DNA of 64,000 bases from Paludibacteraceae bacterium (lineage in GTDB: Bacteria; Bacteroidota; Bacteroidia; Bacteroidales; Paludibacteraceae). The DNA is taken from the NCBI GenBank assembly GCA_017551025.1, contig JAFZNG010000006.1, forward strand, positions 1 to 64,000, read 5' to 3'. Shown here piece after piece: positions 1-8,883 of the stretch. The notes under the pieces are model-generated. The model did not search any database and was not told the origin of the DNA. It saw only the letters and a program-made list of their open reading frames with translations. Made by a program: the position numbers and the translations under genes. The stretch's first letter is position 1. The number at the start of each line of letters is the position of its first letter.

Positions 1-23
1 CGAAAGAGCGCTGCGCTCAAAGA
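1..23. repeat. Possible partial copy of the GACCG palindromic repeat
   Basis: The window opens with a short hairpin (GAGCG / CGCTC around CTG) followed by CTCAAAGAC. The CTCAAA-GAC tail matches the ends of the units inside ribBA (2102-2148). The left side is cut by the window edge, so membership in the family is only likely. Confidence 0.35.
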
Positions 24-25
24 CA

Positions 26-55
26 AAATAGGCTGCCCGTTTGGACAGCCTATTT
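26..55 (-). terminator. Intrinsic terminator of the His/Ser-rich protein gene
   Basis: Perfect 10-bp inverted repeat AAATAGGCTG / CAGCCTATTT with a 10-nt loop, two bases after the stop codon of the minus-strand gene at 58-1407. On the minus strand it is followed by TTTTGTCTTTG, a U-rich tail. Confidence 0.85.
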
Positions 56-57
56 GT

Positions 58-1407
58 TTATCTGCGGTGCGATCCTCCGCCTCCACCACCGGAGTGGCTT
101 CCGCCGCTACTACTGCGGCCACTGCCTCCGGAATAACCGCCACTGCTGCGACTGCTACCTCCGGAATAACCGCCGCTGCTGCGACTGCTACCACCGGAAT
201 AGGTGCTGCGCGTCGACGAACTGCTACTCGAAGAGCGGGTTGTCGAACTGCTCGAAGAGGACGAACGGGTCGAACCGGTGTAGGTGCTACTCGTACTGCT
301 CGACGAACGTGAGGACGAACCGGAAGGACGGGTATAACCTGTGGTCGAAGACGTACGAGTGGTCGTGGTCGTCTGGCGACGCGGACCCTGACCTACTTGC
401 GTAGAACGCTGGGTAGTCTGCGCTGAACGCTGCGAGGTCTGCTGACCGGAACGTTGGGTCTGTTGACCGGAGCGCTGGGTCGTAGCCGTCTGGCCGGAGC
501 GTTGCGAGCTGGTCTGTTGTCCGGTACGTTGCGGAGCGAACTGCTGGCTGCGCGAACTGGCTGTCGTGCGACTACCAAAGGTGCGATCACCCTGCATCGG
601 CGCACGTTGGCTCGTAGCGGGACCTTGCCCTTGGCGTGTCTCACCCTGACGGTGCGACTGACCGGGTTGCAGCGAACGGGCGTTGTGTGCACCGTTGTTG
701 CGATGCGAGAAACTACGGTCCGGATGACGCTGCGCATACTCTCTGCGGCTCATATCCGCATGGCGTCCACGCATCTCACGATATCCGTTACGCGGTTCGC
801 GTCCATACCGGAACGAGCAATGGTGGTGATGGTGGTGATACGCGTAGCAGTGATGCCAGTACACATCCCATGCCAGGCAGTGATGATGATGCCACCAGTG
901 CGGATAATATCCCCAGTACCAGGGTGAATACCATGCGTACCAACCGGGACCCCAGAACCAGTCGTAGATCACAGGACGGTAGATATATACGGGTTCGATA
1001 ATATAGTTGGTACCGTACACGTACTCATCACCGATTATCTGAACCGAAACCTGCTCGGATGCATCCTTCTCTACATAGATGGTCGCTATATCCTGGTAGA
1101 TATCCTTGGCCAGGATAGCCTGCAGGATAATCATGCGCTTGTTGCCTTCACCTACCTCTACGACGCGGATATAATCAACATCGCCGTCACCGTTGAGGTC
1201 AAGGTTGTTGTAGAACTCATTCGGGTCGTTGAGCTTGGTCTCGAATTCCTCCAAGTTCTGCGCCTCGGCGAACAGGTTCGCTACTACCTTGAGGTCCAGC
1301 GCCTGAGAGATGTCCGTACTGTTGGCCGAAACGGTGATCGTCTCGTCGGCCCAAAGCGTGGCACTCATTAGCACCATCGCTGTCAGAAGTGTCATTAAGC
1401 GTTTCAT
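58..1407 (-). CDS. Exported His-rich/Ser-rich low-complexity protein, function unknown
   Basis: 449 residues. A signal peptide is visible at the N-terminus (MKRLMTLLTAMVL...ATLWADE). Residues about 25-140 look like a folded domain with a calcium-loop-like stretch DLNGDGDVDYIRV (about 70-82). Residues about 145-200 are rich in Trp, Tyr and His, with clusters of four and six histidines that could bind metal ions. From about 210 to the end the protein is low complexity: Arg/Gln-rich SQRSGQQT-type repeats, then Ser/Arg/Gly repeats (GGYSGGSSRSS) ending HRR. It lies 104 bp downstream of ribBA on the same strand with no clear promoter of its own and has its own terminator. A periplasmic or surface location is inferred from the signal peptide. 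I do not recognise a named family for the N-terminal domain. Confidence 0.8.
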   Translation of the reverse strand: MKRLMTLLTAMVLMSATLWADETITVSANSTDISQALDLKVVANLFAEAQNLEEFETKLNDPNEFYNNLDLNGDGDVDYIRVVEVGEGNKRMIILQAILAKDIYQDIATIYVEKDASEQVSVQIIGDEYVYGTNYIIEPVYIYRPVIYDWFWGPGWYAWYSPWYWGYYPHWWHHHHCLAWDVYWHHCYAYHHHHHHCSFRYGREPRNGYREMRGRHADMSRREYAQRHPDRSFSHRNNGAHNARSLQPGQSHRQGETRQGQGPATSQRAPMQGDRTFGSRTTASSRSQQFAPQRTGQQTSSQRSGQTATTQRSGQQTQRSGQQTSQRSAQTTQRSTQVGQGPRRQTTTTTRTSSTTGYTRPSGSSSRSSSSTSSTYTGSTRSSSSSSSTTRSSSSSSSTRSTYSGGSSRSSGGYSGGSSRSSGGYSGGSGRSSSGGSHSGGGGGGSHRR

Positions 1408-1440
1408 AATCGTTGTTGTTTTTTTAAGTTAATTTTTCGT

Positions 1441-1480
1441 CATGACGTCATTTCGTCATTTCGACTTTTCGTCATTCTAA
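1441..1480. repeat. Tandem octamer repeat (CATTTCGT type)
   Basis: Five consecutive 8-bp units: CATGACGT, CATTTCGT, CATTTCGA, CTTTTCGT, CATTCTAA. It occupies the gap between ribBA and the downstream exported-protein gene. The reverse complement (AATGACGA) matches the octamers at 44794-44825. Confidence 0.8.
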
Positions 1481-1511
1481 TTCACCTTATCCAATTATCG
1501 TGCCAAACCCG

Positions 1512-2798
1512 TCAGACCAGTTGCAGATTATGGTGCATTTTCTCTTTTTTGGTCCGCATATAGCGTTCATTATAGGGATTTGGACGTATCTCAATCGGCA
1601 CGTTCTCAACGATTTCTATGCCGTAACTCTCCAGTCCGATACGCTTCACGGGATTGTTGGTCATCAACCGCAGTCTACAGGCATTCATCTCCCGCAAGAT
1701 CTGTGCACCGACACCGTAATCGCGTTCGTCGGGTCTAAAACCGAGGTGCACGTTGGCCTCTACGGTGTCCTCTCCCTCTTCCTGGAGTTTATACGCACGA
1801 ATCTTATTCATCAGTCCGATACCGCGTCCTTCCTGGTTCATATAGACGAGGATGCCCTTGCCCTCTTGCTGGATCATCTCCATGGCGCGTTCGAGTTGTT
1901 CGCCGCACTCACAGCGCATCGAACCGAAGACATCGCCGGTCATACAACTCGAATGCACACGACACAAGATCGGTTCGTCGGCCGTCCACGTTCCTTTTTG
2001 CAGCACGACATGTTCCAGTCCCGTAGTCAGGTCGCGGAAGGGCGTCAACATAAACTCACCGTGCCGCGTAGGCAGGAAGACCGTCTCACCCTTTTCGATG
2101 AGACCGCTACGCTCAAAGTCGAAAGACCGCTCACTATGTTCGCTCAAAGTAAAAAGCTGCTTTGAGTCCGAAGGACGGTCTTTTGTCTTTTTACTTTCTA
2201 CTGATAACCTATAGGCTATCAGGTCCTTAATCGTGATGATCTTCAGGTCGTATTCCCGGGCCACTTGTTCCAATTGGGGCATACGGGCCATCGTACCGTC
2301 AGCATTCATAATCTCGATGAGTGCGGCGGCGGGGTGCAGTCCGCTGAGTCGTGCCAGGTCCACACCTGCCTCGGTATGTCCGGCACGCTGGAGTACACCT
2401 CCTGCACGGGCGTATAGCGGATTAATATGTCCTGGCCGACCAAAGGTCTCCGGACGCGAAGCCGGATCGGCCAGCGCACGGATAGTAGCCGCACGGTCGG
2501 CGGCAGAGACGCCGGTAGTACAGCCTTCGAGCTTATCCACGGTGACGGTAAAGGGCGTACCGAGCATGGAGGTATTATTCGCTACCTGGTGCATGAGGTC
2601 GAGTTCGGCGCAGCGTTGTTCAGTGACGGGTACGCAGAGCACACCTCGTCCATGCTGTAGCATGAAGTTGACCTTCTCGGGCGTGATCAGTTCCGCCGCC
2701 GTGATAAAATCGCCTTCGTTCTCGCGGTCCTCATCGTCCACTACGATGACAAATCGTCCTAAGCGAAAATCCTCTAAGGCTTCTTGAATAGTATTCAT
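1512..2798 (-). CDS. ribBA: Bifunctional 3,4-dihydroxy-2-butanone-4-phosphate synthase / GTP cyclohydrolase II
   Basis: 428 residues; catalyses the two entry reactions of riboflavin synthesis. The N-terminal RibB domain (about 1-198) has [10 protein letters not shown] near residue 21 and RPGH...RAGHTEA. The C-terminal RibA domain (about 234-428) has the zinc-binding CRVHSSC...RCECGEQ cysteines. Between them, about residues 200-233, is an extra segment ([10 protein letters not shown]...[13 protein letters not shown]) that is the translation of a palindromic repeat element (2102-2180); it falls exactly at the domain linker, so both active sites should be intact. The gene is third after cdd and the lptF/G-like gene, and its start codon lies 68 bp inside the end of the permease frame, which suggests translational coupling. 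Confidence 0.95.
   Translation of the reverse strand: MNTIQEALEDFRLGRFVIVVDDEDRENEGDFITAAELITPEKVNFMLQHGRGVLCVPVTEQRCAELDLMHQVANNTSMLGTPFTVTVDKLEGCTTGVSAADRAATIRALADPASRPETFGRPGHINPLYARAGGVLQRAGHTEAGVDLARLSGLHPAAALIEIMNADGTMARMPQLEQVAREYDLKIITIKDLIAYRLSVESKKTKDRPSDSKQLFTLSEHSERSFDFERSGLIEKGETVFLPTRHGEFMLTPFRDLTTGLEHVVLQKGTWTADEPILCRVHSSCMTGDVFGSMRCECGEQLERAMEMIQQEGKGILVYMNQEGRGIGLMNKIRAYKLQEEGEDTVEANVHLGFRPDERDYGVGAQILREMNACRLRLMTNNPVKRIGLESYGIEIVENVPIEIRPNPYNERYMRTKKEKMHHNLQLV
2102..2180. repeat. GACCG palindromic repeat element inside ribBA
   Basis: Three units: a 16-mer at 2102-2117, a 7-nt spacer, a 24-mer at 2125-2148, and an inverted 20-mer at 2161-2180. Each unit is GACCG, a stem with a 3-nt loop, then CTCAAA. 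The 24-mer stem reads GC TC AC-tat-GT TC GC. The block is read in frame by ribBA and encodes the linker between its two catalytic domains. Confidence 0.85.
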
Positions 2799-4254
2799 AT
2801 CGTTGTTTTAAATCATTTTTCAATCGTTCATATTCGCGCAACCAGGCCTCGGGGTTGAACAGCGACGAGTCGGTAGCTGCCTTATACGTCAGGAACACAC
2901 CTATCGGTAGCAACACAAACGAACTCAACCACATACCTGCCCAGCAGGGCCACAGGGCTTCGCGTGCCATCTTATACCCGGTGTTGTCGATAATATAGTA
3001 GATAATAAACAGCACGACGGAGATCACCACCGGAGCACCCAAGCCTCCCTTACGGATGATCGCACCCAGCGGTGCACCGATAAAGAAGAAAATAAGGCAG
3101 GCAAAGGCCAATGTAAACTTACGGTACAGCTCAATCTCATGACGCCGGATATAGCGCTGGGAGTCATCCAGCATGAGGGCGTTGTAGTCAACCTGGTCGC
3201 GGTAGTTCTGTGCCCGCTCCAGTGCGATACGTGCCGCGTAGAGTTTCCGGTCGGTAGGCATGGCGCGGAAGCATACTTCCGGGTCATACACCCGCTGCTC
3301 GTTCGGCTCAACAGGTATGAGTTGGCGCGACTGACGGCGTTCACGCCCGAAATAGCGGTCGGCCACCATCTTCGTGCTCTGCTCCAGGCTCTGCTCATGC
3401 GCATTTTGCGCCATGGAGTCGATCGAGTGCACCAGTTCCACGACATTTTTGCTCACGTGCTGGTCATCGAGCACCGACTCATCATAACGACTGAACTCGG
3501 AGTCGAAGTCGAGCAACACCTGCTTCATGGCAAAGGTCTCGCGCCGGTATGGAATACTCGTCGTACCGGTGGCCTCCTGTTCCTTCTGACTCAGGTTCTC
3601 GAAGGCCTCACCCGAATAAAGCCGCAGCAAGAGGTATTTCTTATCTTCCGTAAAGTACAACTGCCCGGTATCGGCTACCGTAACCGACACATTACGAAAG
3701 CCCTGGGTATAGTCGTATATCATGACGTCATAGAGCTTGCCGTCTACGGGGTCTTTCTGCCGCACGTAGATATTCAGGCCGTCTATACCACCGTAGAACT
3801 CCCCTACCGGAATAGACAATTCGGGTGATTTCTGCCTTAGCGAGAAGATGAGGGCCCAGAGTTTGGCCTGCGCCTTGGGTAGCACGTTATTGCTAAAGAA
3901 GAAAGCCCCTACGGCTATCAGGGCGATGGTAAACGTGAGCGGCCGCATGATGCGAAAGAGCGAGATACCCGCCGCCTTCATTGCCGTCAGCTCGAAGCGT
4001 TCACCGAGATTACCGAAACTGATAAGCGACGAGAGGAGTATGGCCAGCGGCAGTGCCAGCGGAACAACCGTAGCGACCGCATAGATAAAGAATTCGGCTA
4101 ATACCGTAAGCGCCAAACCCTTACCCACCAAATCCTGGATATGCATCCATACGAACTGCATCAACAAAATAAAGATGCTGATAAATAGCGTTGCCAGAAA
4201 CAACCCGAGGAAGTTTCGCAACAGATATATGTCCAGTCGCTTGACGAGTCTCAA
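2731..4254 (-). CDS. LptF/LptG-family permease (YjgP/YjgQ)
   Basis: 507 residues. Inner-membrane component that, in the characterised family, works with the LptB ATPase to extract lipopolysaccharide and pass it to the periplasmic Lpt bridge. Membrane segments are visible near residues 12-35, 55-80 and 100-122, then a long periplasmic beta-rich region, then three more near residues 385-475; this 3+3 arrangement fits the family. The motif [15 protein letters not shown] after the second membrane span is typical. The protein is longer than the usual 360-400 residues because of an expanded middle domain (about residues 250-370). It starts 9 bp after cdd and its last 68 bp overlap ribBA. LptF and LptG cannot be separated safely here. 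Confidence 0.88.
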   Translation of the reverse strand: MRLVKRLDIYLLRNFLGLFLATLFISIFILLMQFVWMHIQDLVGKGLALTVLAEFFIYAVATVVPLALPLAILLSSLISFGNLGERFELTAMKAAGISLFRIMRPLTFTIALIAVGAFFFSNNVLPKAQAKLWALIFSLRQKSPELSIPVGEFYGGIDGLNIYVRQKDPVDGKLYDVMIYDYTQGFRNVSVTVADTGQLYFTEDKKYLLLRLYSGEAFENLSQKEQEATGTTSIPYRRETFAMKQVLLDFDSEFSRYDESVLDDQHVSKNVVELVHSIDSMAQNAHEQSLEQSTKMVADRYFGRERRQSRQLIPVEPNEQRVYDPEVCFRAMPTDRKLYAARIALERAQNYRDQVDYNALMLDDSQRYIRRHEIELYRKFTLAFACLIFFFIGAPLGAIIRKGGLGAPVVISVVLFIIYYIIDNTGYKMAREALWPCWAGMWLSSFVLLPIGVFLTYKAATDSSLFNPEAWLREYERLKNDLKQRYEYYSRSLRGFSLRTICHRSGR

Positions 4255-4263
4255 TCGTTTGTC

Positions 4264-4746
4264 TTATCCGTTTAAGTTTTCGCTCACAAATATCAGCGGT
4301 AGCAGGTCGGCGGCGGAGCGGAAGACGAGGGTCTCTTTCTCGCCGTATAGCAGCACTTCCATAGGCTGATGGTAGCGGTGCTCGGTTTCGATCATCACTT
4401 GTCGGCACGCACCGCAAGGCGATCCGGGTTCGGCGGTAAAATGGCCGTCGGTAAAGCAGGCTATCGCGAGCCGCATCACAGGTTGGTCGGGATACTGTGC
4501 CCCCGCAGCAAACAACGCCGTGCGTTCCGCACAAAGGCCCGAGGGATAAGCCGCATTCTCCTGGTTAGCCCCCCGAACAATCATGCCGTTTTTCAGTTCG
4601 GCCGCCGCACCAACATGGAAACCCGAATAGGGGCAGTAGGAGTTGTTGATTTGCTCACGGGCGATGGCGACTACGGCCTGTTGTTCCGGCGTGAGTTCCT
4701 CCCACGTACATGCCGTCACAGGGGTCTTAATCTCGTACTTTTTCAT
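4264..4746 (-). CDS. cdd: Cytidine deaminase
   Basis: 160 residues. Hydrolytic deamination of cytidine/deoxycytidine to uridine/deoxyuridine in pyrimidine salvage. The zinc-site motif CAE is at residues 72-74 (Glu74 the likely proton shuttle), with the other two cysteine ligands in PCGACRQ (Cys111 and Cys114). NQENAAYPSG before the CAE motif fits the substrate-binding region of the tetrameric class. First gene of the cdd - lptF/G - ribBA unit and preceded by a clear promoter at 4790-4821. Confidence 0.95.
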   Translation of the reverse strand: MKKYEIKTPVTACTWEELTPEQQAVVAIAREQINNSYCPYSGFHVGAAAELKNGMIVRGANQENAAYPSGLCAERTALFAAGAQYPDQPVMRLAIACFTDGHFTAEPGSPCGACRQVMIETEHRYHQPMEVLLYGEKETLVFRSAADLLPLIFVSENLNG

Positions 4747-4789
4747 ATCTTAGCTATTTTTAAGGTGCGCATTATCTCAAATTAGTCCG

Positions 4790-4821
4790 CAAAGATACAA
4801 CATTTTTTCCATATACGCAAG
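4790..4821 (-). promoter_or_regulatory. Promoter of the cdd operon
   Basis: Minus strand: -33 CTTG (4818-4821, extended as CTTGCGTAT), exactly 20 bp, then -7 TATCTTTG (4790-4797). A GC-rich TGCGCGC block abuts the -33 element, as it does at 48785-48816 and 57509-57540. Confidence 0.85.
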
Positions 4822-4873
4822 CGCGCACGCATTTTTCCTCAAAAAAATTGTTTTTCTCCTAAAAAAACAAGCT

Positions 4874-4908
4874 CTTTCCACTTTCAACTTTCCACTTTCA
4901 ACTTTTTT
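4874..4908. repeat. Tandem heptamer repeat (CTTTCMA)
   Basis: CTTTCCA, CTTTCAA, CTTTCCA, CTTTCAA, CTTTTTT: five back-to-back 7-bp units. They fill the space where the -33 region of the following promoter (-7 at 4912-4919) should lie. Confidence 0.85.
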
Positions 4909-4911
4909 TCG

Positions 4912-4919
4912 TACCTTTG
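4912..4919 (+). promoter_or_regulatory. -7 element for the amidase-like gene
   Basis: TACCTTTG fits TAnnTTTG and lies 21 bp before the start codon at 4941. No TTTG is present 20 bp upstream, where the heptamer array sits. Confidence 0.65.
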
Positions 4920-4940
4920 CAAGTCCGCTTGTGAACCATT

Positions 4941-7421
4941 ATGAAAAAACGACGCATTCTATATCTTTTGCTACTCATCGGTATGGCCTCGATGGTCCAT
5001 GCCATGACGCCGGAAACCCTGGCCGACTCGCTGAACCGCTATCTGGATCTTCGTACGCGCTGGTCGAGCAAGGTCAAGGTGGAGCGTATCGAGACCAAGG
5101 GGCGTACCGTATCGCTCTATACCAACCGTACGCTGGGCGGTATCTCGATGAGTCCGGAACAGCTGGACGCACTTCGTATGCAGGTCTCGCTCTGGACGCG
5201 CGGCGACTCGCTGGGTACAGTATATATCTATGCCGAGAACACGGAGATCGGTTCGCTTATCTCGAGTTATTACCGTCCTAACGGCCGCCAATTTGTCTAT
5301 ACCAACCGCACGCCACGCACCCGGATCGAGGGACTTACCCCGCTCTACCTACCCGGCTACGAACGCTGGACGCAAGGCCTGTACGACCGCTATATCGCCC
5401 TCTGGCCGAGTCACGGCACCTATTACAACCAAAAAGAGCAGTTATGGCGCTGGCAACGCGCTACTATGTGGACCACGGTAGAGGACCTCTACACCACGGA
5501 ATATACGCGTCAGATAGCCCGCATGCTGGAGAACGCCGGCGGTATCGTGCTGCAACCTCGTCCGCGTCTGGGTGGCCGCGACCTCAAACACGTAGCAGGA
5601 CGCTGGGTCTTCCGTCAGGACGACGATGCGTACCGTACCGGTCGTAGCGGCCTGCAACGCTGGCAGGAAGCCGCCCGTGAATGGCTGGAATTTGCCGGGT
5701 ATCCGGACAGCATCTACGACTACCTAAAGGGCGAGAACGACTATAAGTCCGACCTGCTCAGCCGCGGTCGCTGGGTCAATTACCTGGTCGGTGGCAGCGA
5801 TGCCCACCCCGATGCAGAGGGATTAGGATTGCCTGTCGATCTGTGTCTTGCCATGCATACCGACGGCCTGTCGGAGGATGACAACCGCTCCATTGTCGGT
5901 ACGCTGGCCATCTACTACACCCGAGGTGAGGACAAGAAGACCACCTTCCCCAACGGCGTGAGTCGGCAGATCAATCGTGACCTGGCGGATTATGTCCAGT
6001 CGCAGATCGTGCATGATATCCGTGCGCTGTATTGTCCCGGTTGGAAACGGCGCCTACTGAACGATGCCAACTATGCCGAGTCCCGCCTGCCGGAAGTGCC
6101 GTGCGTACTGATCGAACTACTGAGCCATAAGAACATGCCGGATATGCAGTACGGCCTCAACCCGCAATTCCGCTTCGATGCATCGCGGGCTGTCTATAAG
6201 GGTATCTTGCGTTATCTGCATACTAAGGCAGGTACAACGCCGGTGGTACAACCCCTGCCGGTCATGGATTGCCGCGTTCATCGTATCCCGGAGACCGACA
6301 GCCTGCAAATCGCTTGGGCGGCACAGCAGGACCGTCTGGAGCCCACGGCCGAACCCGGTTACTACGTAGTCTATATTCGCGAGAACGATGGCAAGTGGCA
6401 ACCGGTGGTTTGCGACACGACGTTCTATACCCATCCGGCTAAGCGCGGCACACGCTACGACTACTACATTCTGGCGGGCAATGCCGGCGGACTGAGTTTC
6501 CCCTCGGAGACACTATCGGCGTTTATAGCACCTAAGCATGGCAAAGACGAACCCAAGACGCTGCTCCTGGTGAATGCGTTCAATTATACCGGCGGTCCGG
6601 AGTGGTTCAACGATGCCACCTTTGCCGGTATCGTCCCGGGCAGTTATGCCGTAGAGGATGGACTATACGGGGCATATATCGGCGAGCAGATCATCTTCGA
6701 CCGCCGGCTCGACTGGACGGATGATGATAACTGCGGCTTTGGTATGTGCAACCGGGATCATCAATCTACGCTTACCATGGGAAATACCCACGACTATCCC
6801 GTGCAACACGGTCGCCTGCTGGCGCGGTTGGGATATTCCTATGAGAGTTGTAATCTTACCTCCAAGCCCGTCCTGGACAGTCGCTATGCCGCCGTCGATA
6901 TTATTTGCGGCAAACAGCCCGGTACGGATGCGAGCGTGTTGCCCTACGCGATGCAGCGGCAGTTGCAGACCTATCTTTCGCACAGCGGTCGGGTCCTGCT
7001 GTCGGGCAGTTACCTGGGATCAGGTATGAAGAGTTCGAGCGAGAAGAAATGGTGCGAGCAGCACCTGCATTTCCGCTATCGCGCCCCTCGTGCCTGCCAT
7101 AACGGACGCTTAGAGGCCGAGCAGGACTGGCTGGGCGTAAAAGAGATCGAGTTATGGCAACAACCGGCGGCCGATCATCTCTTTGCCGAGGCGCCGGAGA
7201 GCCTGGAACCCGTGAACGGGGCCGTACGGCTTGGTTGCTACGGGGACATGCGTATTCCCTTCGGCGCAGCCTGGAAGAGCTATGTGAGCAAGAAGCACCC
7301 GGAGCAGGCACGTACCGTCGTGTTCGGTTTCCCGCTGGAATGCAGTCCGCAATTCGAGACGCTCTACCGCCGTAGCATCGACTATTTACTGGAGACCGAC
7401 AGCTATAAGAAAAAGAAATAA
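4941..7421 (+). CDS. Secreted N-acetylmuramoyl-L-alanine amidase-like protein with Fn3-like C-terminal region
   Basis: 826 residues, signal peptide at the N-terminus (MKKRRILYLLLLIGMASMVHA). Residues about 185-435 resemble the zinc amidase fold (Amidase_3): a central LCLAMHTDG segment matches the second histidine region and VPCVLIELLSHKN matches the catalytic glutamate strand. The usual first zinc motif (DPGHGG-like) is replaced by a divergent region around VGGSDAHPDAEG, so activity is uncertain. A fibronectin type III-like region follows (about 440-540, WQPVVCDTTFYTHP...YYILAGNAGG), then a large domain (about 545-820) of the kind found in Bacteroidales proteins annotated as golvesin-like or xanthan lyase. 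Own -7 element at 4912; 14 bp before rlmD. Cell-wall turnover is an inference. Confidence 0.75.
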   Translation: MKKRRILYLLLLIGMASMVHAMTPETLADSLNRYLDLRTRWSSKVKVERIETKGRTVSLYTNRTLGGISMSPEQLDALRMQVSLWTRGDSLGTVYIYAENTEIGSLISSYYRPNGRQFVYTNRTPRTRIEGLTPLYLPGYERWTQGLYDRYIALWPSHGTYYNQKEQLWRWQRATMWTTVEDLYTTEYTRQIARMLENAGGIVLQPRPRLGGRDLKHVAGRWVFRQDDDAYRTGRSGLQRWQEAAREWLEFAGYPDSIYDYLKGENDYKSDLLSRGRWVNYLVGGSDAHPDAEGLGLPVDLCLAMHTDGLSEDDNRSIVGTLAIYYTRGEDKKTTFPNGVSRQINRDLADYVQSQIVHDIRALYCPGWKRRLLNDANYAESRLPEVPCVLIELLSHKNMPDMQYGLNPQFRFDASRAVYKGILRYLHTKAGTTPVVQPLPVMDCRVHRIPETDSLQIAWAAQQDRLEPTAEPGYYVVYIRENDGKWQPVVCDTTFYTHPAKRGTRYDYYILAGNAGGLSFPSETLSAFIAPKHGKDEPKTLLLVNAFNYTGGPEWFNDATFAGIVPGSYAVEDGLYGAYIGEQIIFDRRLDWTDDDNCGFGMCNRDHQSTLTMGNTHDYPVQHGRLLARLGYSYESCNLTSKPVLDSRYAAVDIICGKQPGTDASVLPYAMQRQLQTYLSHSGRVLLSGSYLGSGMKSSSEKKWCEQHLHFRYRAPRACHNGRLEAEQDWLGVKEIELWQQPAADHLFAEAPESLEPVNGAVRLGCYGDMRIPFGAAWKSYVSKKHPEQARTVVFGFPLECSPQFETLYRRSIDYLLETDSYKKKK

Positions 7422-7435
7422 TACCCCCACAGGAT

Positions 7436-8860
7436 ATGAAGAAAAAGAATCTACCCTTGTTTGAAAATATCACCATCACGGGTGTGGCCGCCGAAGGCAA
7501 AGCTCTCGTGCGCATCAACGACCTGGTCACGTTTGTGCCTAACTGCGTGCCGGGCGATATCGTAGATCTGCAGATCACGAAGAAGAAGCACTCCTTCATG
7601 GAGGCTAAGGTGGTGCGACTCGTGCAACCCGGCCCGCTGCGCTGCGAGGCACGGTGTAAGCACTTTGGTGTATGCGGCGGTTGCAAATGGCAGATACTCC
7701 CCTACACCGAGCAACTGCGCTATAAGCAACAACAAATCGTGGATAACCTCACGCGTATCGGCAAGATCGCCCTACCCGAGATCAGTCCGATTCTCGGCAG
7801 CAAGCATATCTACGAATACCGCAATAAGTTGGAGTTCACCTTCGCCGACCGAAAATGGCTGCCCTGGGAAGAGATCGAAGCCGCCGGCGGACTGGAGCAC
7901 GTGGACTGCACCTACGGTCTCGGTTTTCATATCCCGAACTGCTTTGACAAGGTGCTGGATATCACGGAGTGCCACCTCATGCCCGAGATCAACAACCGCA
8001 TCCGCAACGCTATTCGCGAGTATGCCAAGACCCACGACCTGAGTTTCTACAACGAGCACACCCACGAGGGCTTGCTGCGCACGCTCATCATTCGTTCCAA
8101 CCACAAGGGCGAGTTGATGGTTATCGTCTCGTTCGGAGAACCAATCACCAATCTTCTGGAATACCTGCACACGGAGTTCCCGGAGATCATCGCGCTTCTA
8201 TACGTAGAGAACACGAAGTTCAACGACACGATCGGGGACCTGGACGTCAAGGTCTTCTACGGCCAGGATCATATCATCGAAGAGATGGAGGGTCTGCAAT
8301 TCAAGGTAGGCCCGAAGTCGTTCTACCAGACCAATACCGAGCAGGCCTACGAGCTCTATAAAGTCGCCCGCGAGTTTGCCTTCAACAACCTTTCGCCATT
8401 AGCCAATAACCTTTCGCCTTTAGTCTACGACCTCTATACGGGTACGGGCACCATCGCCAATTTCGTGGCCCGTCAGGCACGTCAGGTCATCGGTATCGAG
8501 TATGTGCCCGAAGCGATCGAGGATGCGAAAGTCAATTCGAAGATCAATCATATCGAAAATACACTGTTCTTCGCAGGCGATATGAAGGATATCCTGAATG
8601 ATGCGTTCGTGGCGCAGTACGGTCGTCCGGATGTCATCATCACCGATCCGCCTCGTGCCGGCATGCACGAAGATGTCATCAATGTCATCCTCAACGCCGA
8701 ACCGAAACGCATCGTCTATGTGAGTTGTAATCCCGCCACCCAGGCACGCGACCTGCAACTCTTAGATCCCAAATACCGGGTAGTCAAGGTGCAACCCGTA
8801 GATATGTTCCCCCATACCCAACACGTGGAGAACGTCGTGCTACTGGAAATTAAAAATTAA
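7436..8860 (+). CDS. rlmD: 23S rRNA (uracil-C5)-methyltransferase, RlmD/RumA family
   Basis: 474 residues. Transfers a methyl group from SAM to C5 of a uridine in 23S rRNA. TRAM RNA-binding domain at about 8-68; iron-sulfur cysteines in CEARCKHFGVCGGC (70-83) with another candidate near residue 174; SAM motif DLYTGTG at about 334-340; TDPPRAG near 405; catalytic cysteine in YVSCNPAT near 431. Immediately before the SAM motif the protein carries an extra NNLSPLANNLSPLV (about 318-331) encoded by a tandem heptamer repeat (8387-8428). Its last three codons and stop lie in another heptamer array that reaches the next gene's start codon. RlmD and RlmCD-type specificity cannot be separated from sequence. 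Confidence 0.92.
   Translation: MKKKNLPLFENITITGVAAEGKALVRINDLVTFVPNCVPGDIVDLQITKKKHSFMEAKVVRLVQPGPLRCEARCKHFGVCGGCKWQILPYTEQLRYKQQQIVDNLTRIGKIALPEISPILGSKHIYEYRNKLEFTFADRKWLPWEEIEAAGGLEHVDCTYGLGFHIPNCFDKVLDITECHLMPEINNRIRNAIREYAKTHDLSFYNEHTHEGLLRTLIIRSNHKGELMVIVSFGEPITNLLEYLHTEFPEIIALLYVENTKFNDTIGDLDVKVFYGQDHIIEEMEGLQFKVGPKSFYQTNTEQAYELYKVAREFAFNNLSPLANNLSPLVYDLYTGTGTIANFVARQARQVIGIEYVPEAIEDAKVNSKINHIENTLFFAGDMKDILNDAFVAQYGRPDVIITDPPRAGMHEDVINVILNAEPKRIVYVSCNPATQARDLQLLDPKYRVVKVQPVDMFPHTQHVENVVLLEIKN
8387..8428. repeat. Tandem heptamer repeat inside rlmD
   Basis: Six 7-bp units in phase: AACCTTT, CGCCATT, AGCCAAT, AACCTTT, CGCCTTT, AGTCTAC. Three units equal seven codons, so the array reads as a 7-residue repeat (NNLSPLA) in frame just before the SAM-binding motif. 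Confidence 0.85.
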
Positions 8861-8883
8861 AAATTAAAAATTACGAATTATGC
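8849..8883. repeat. Tandem heptamer repeat across rlmD stop and next start
   Basis: ATTAAAA three times, then ATTACGA and ATTATGC. The rlmD stop codon (8858-8860) is in the second unit and the start codon of the subtilase (8880-8882) is in the fifth. Confidence 0.9.
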
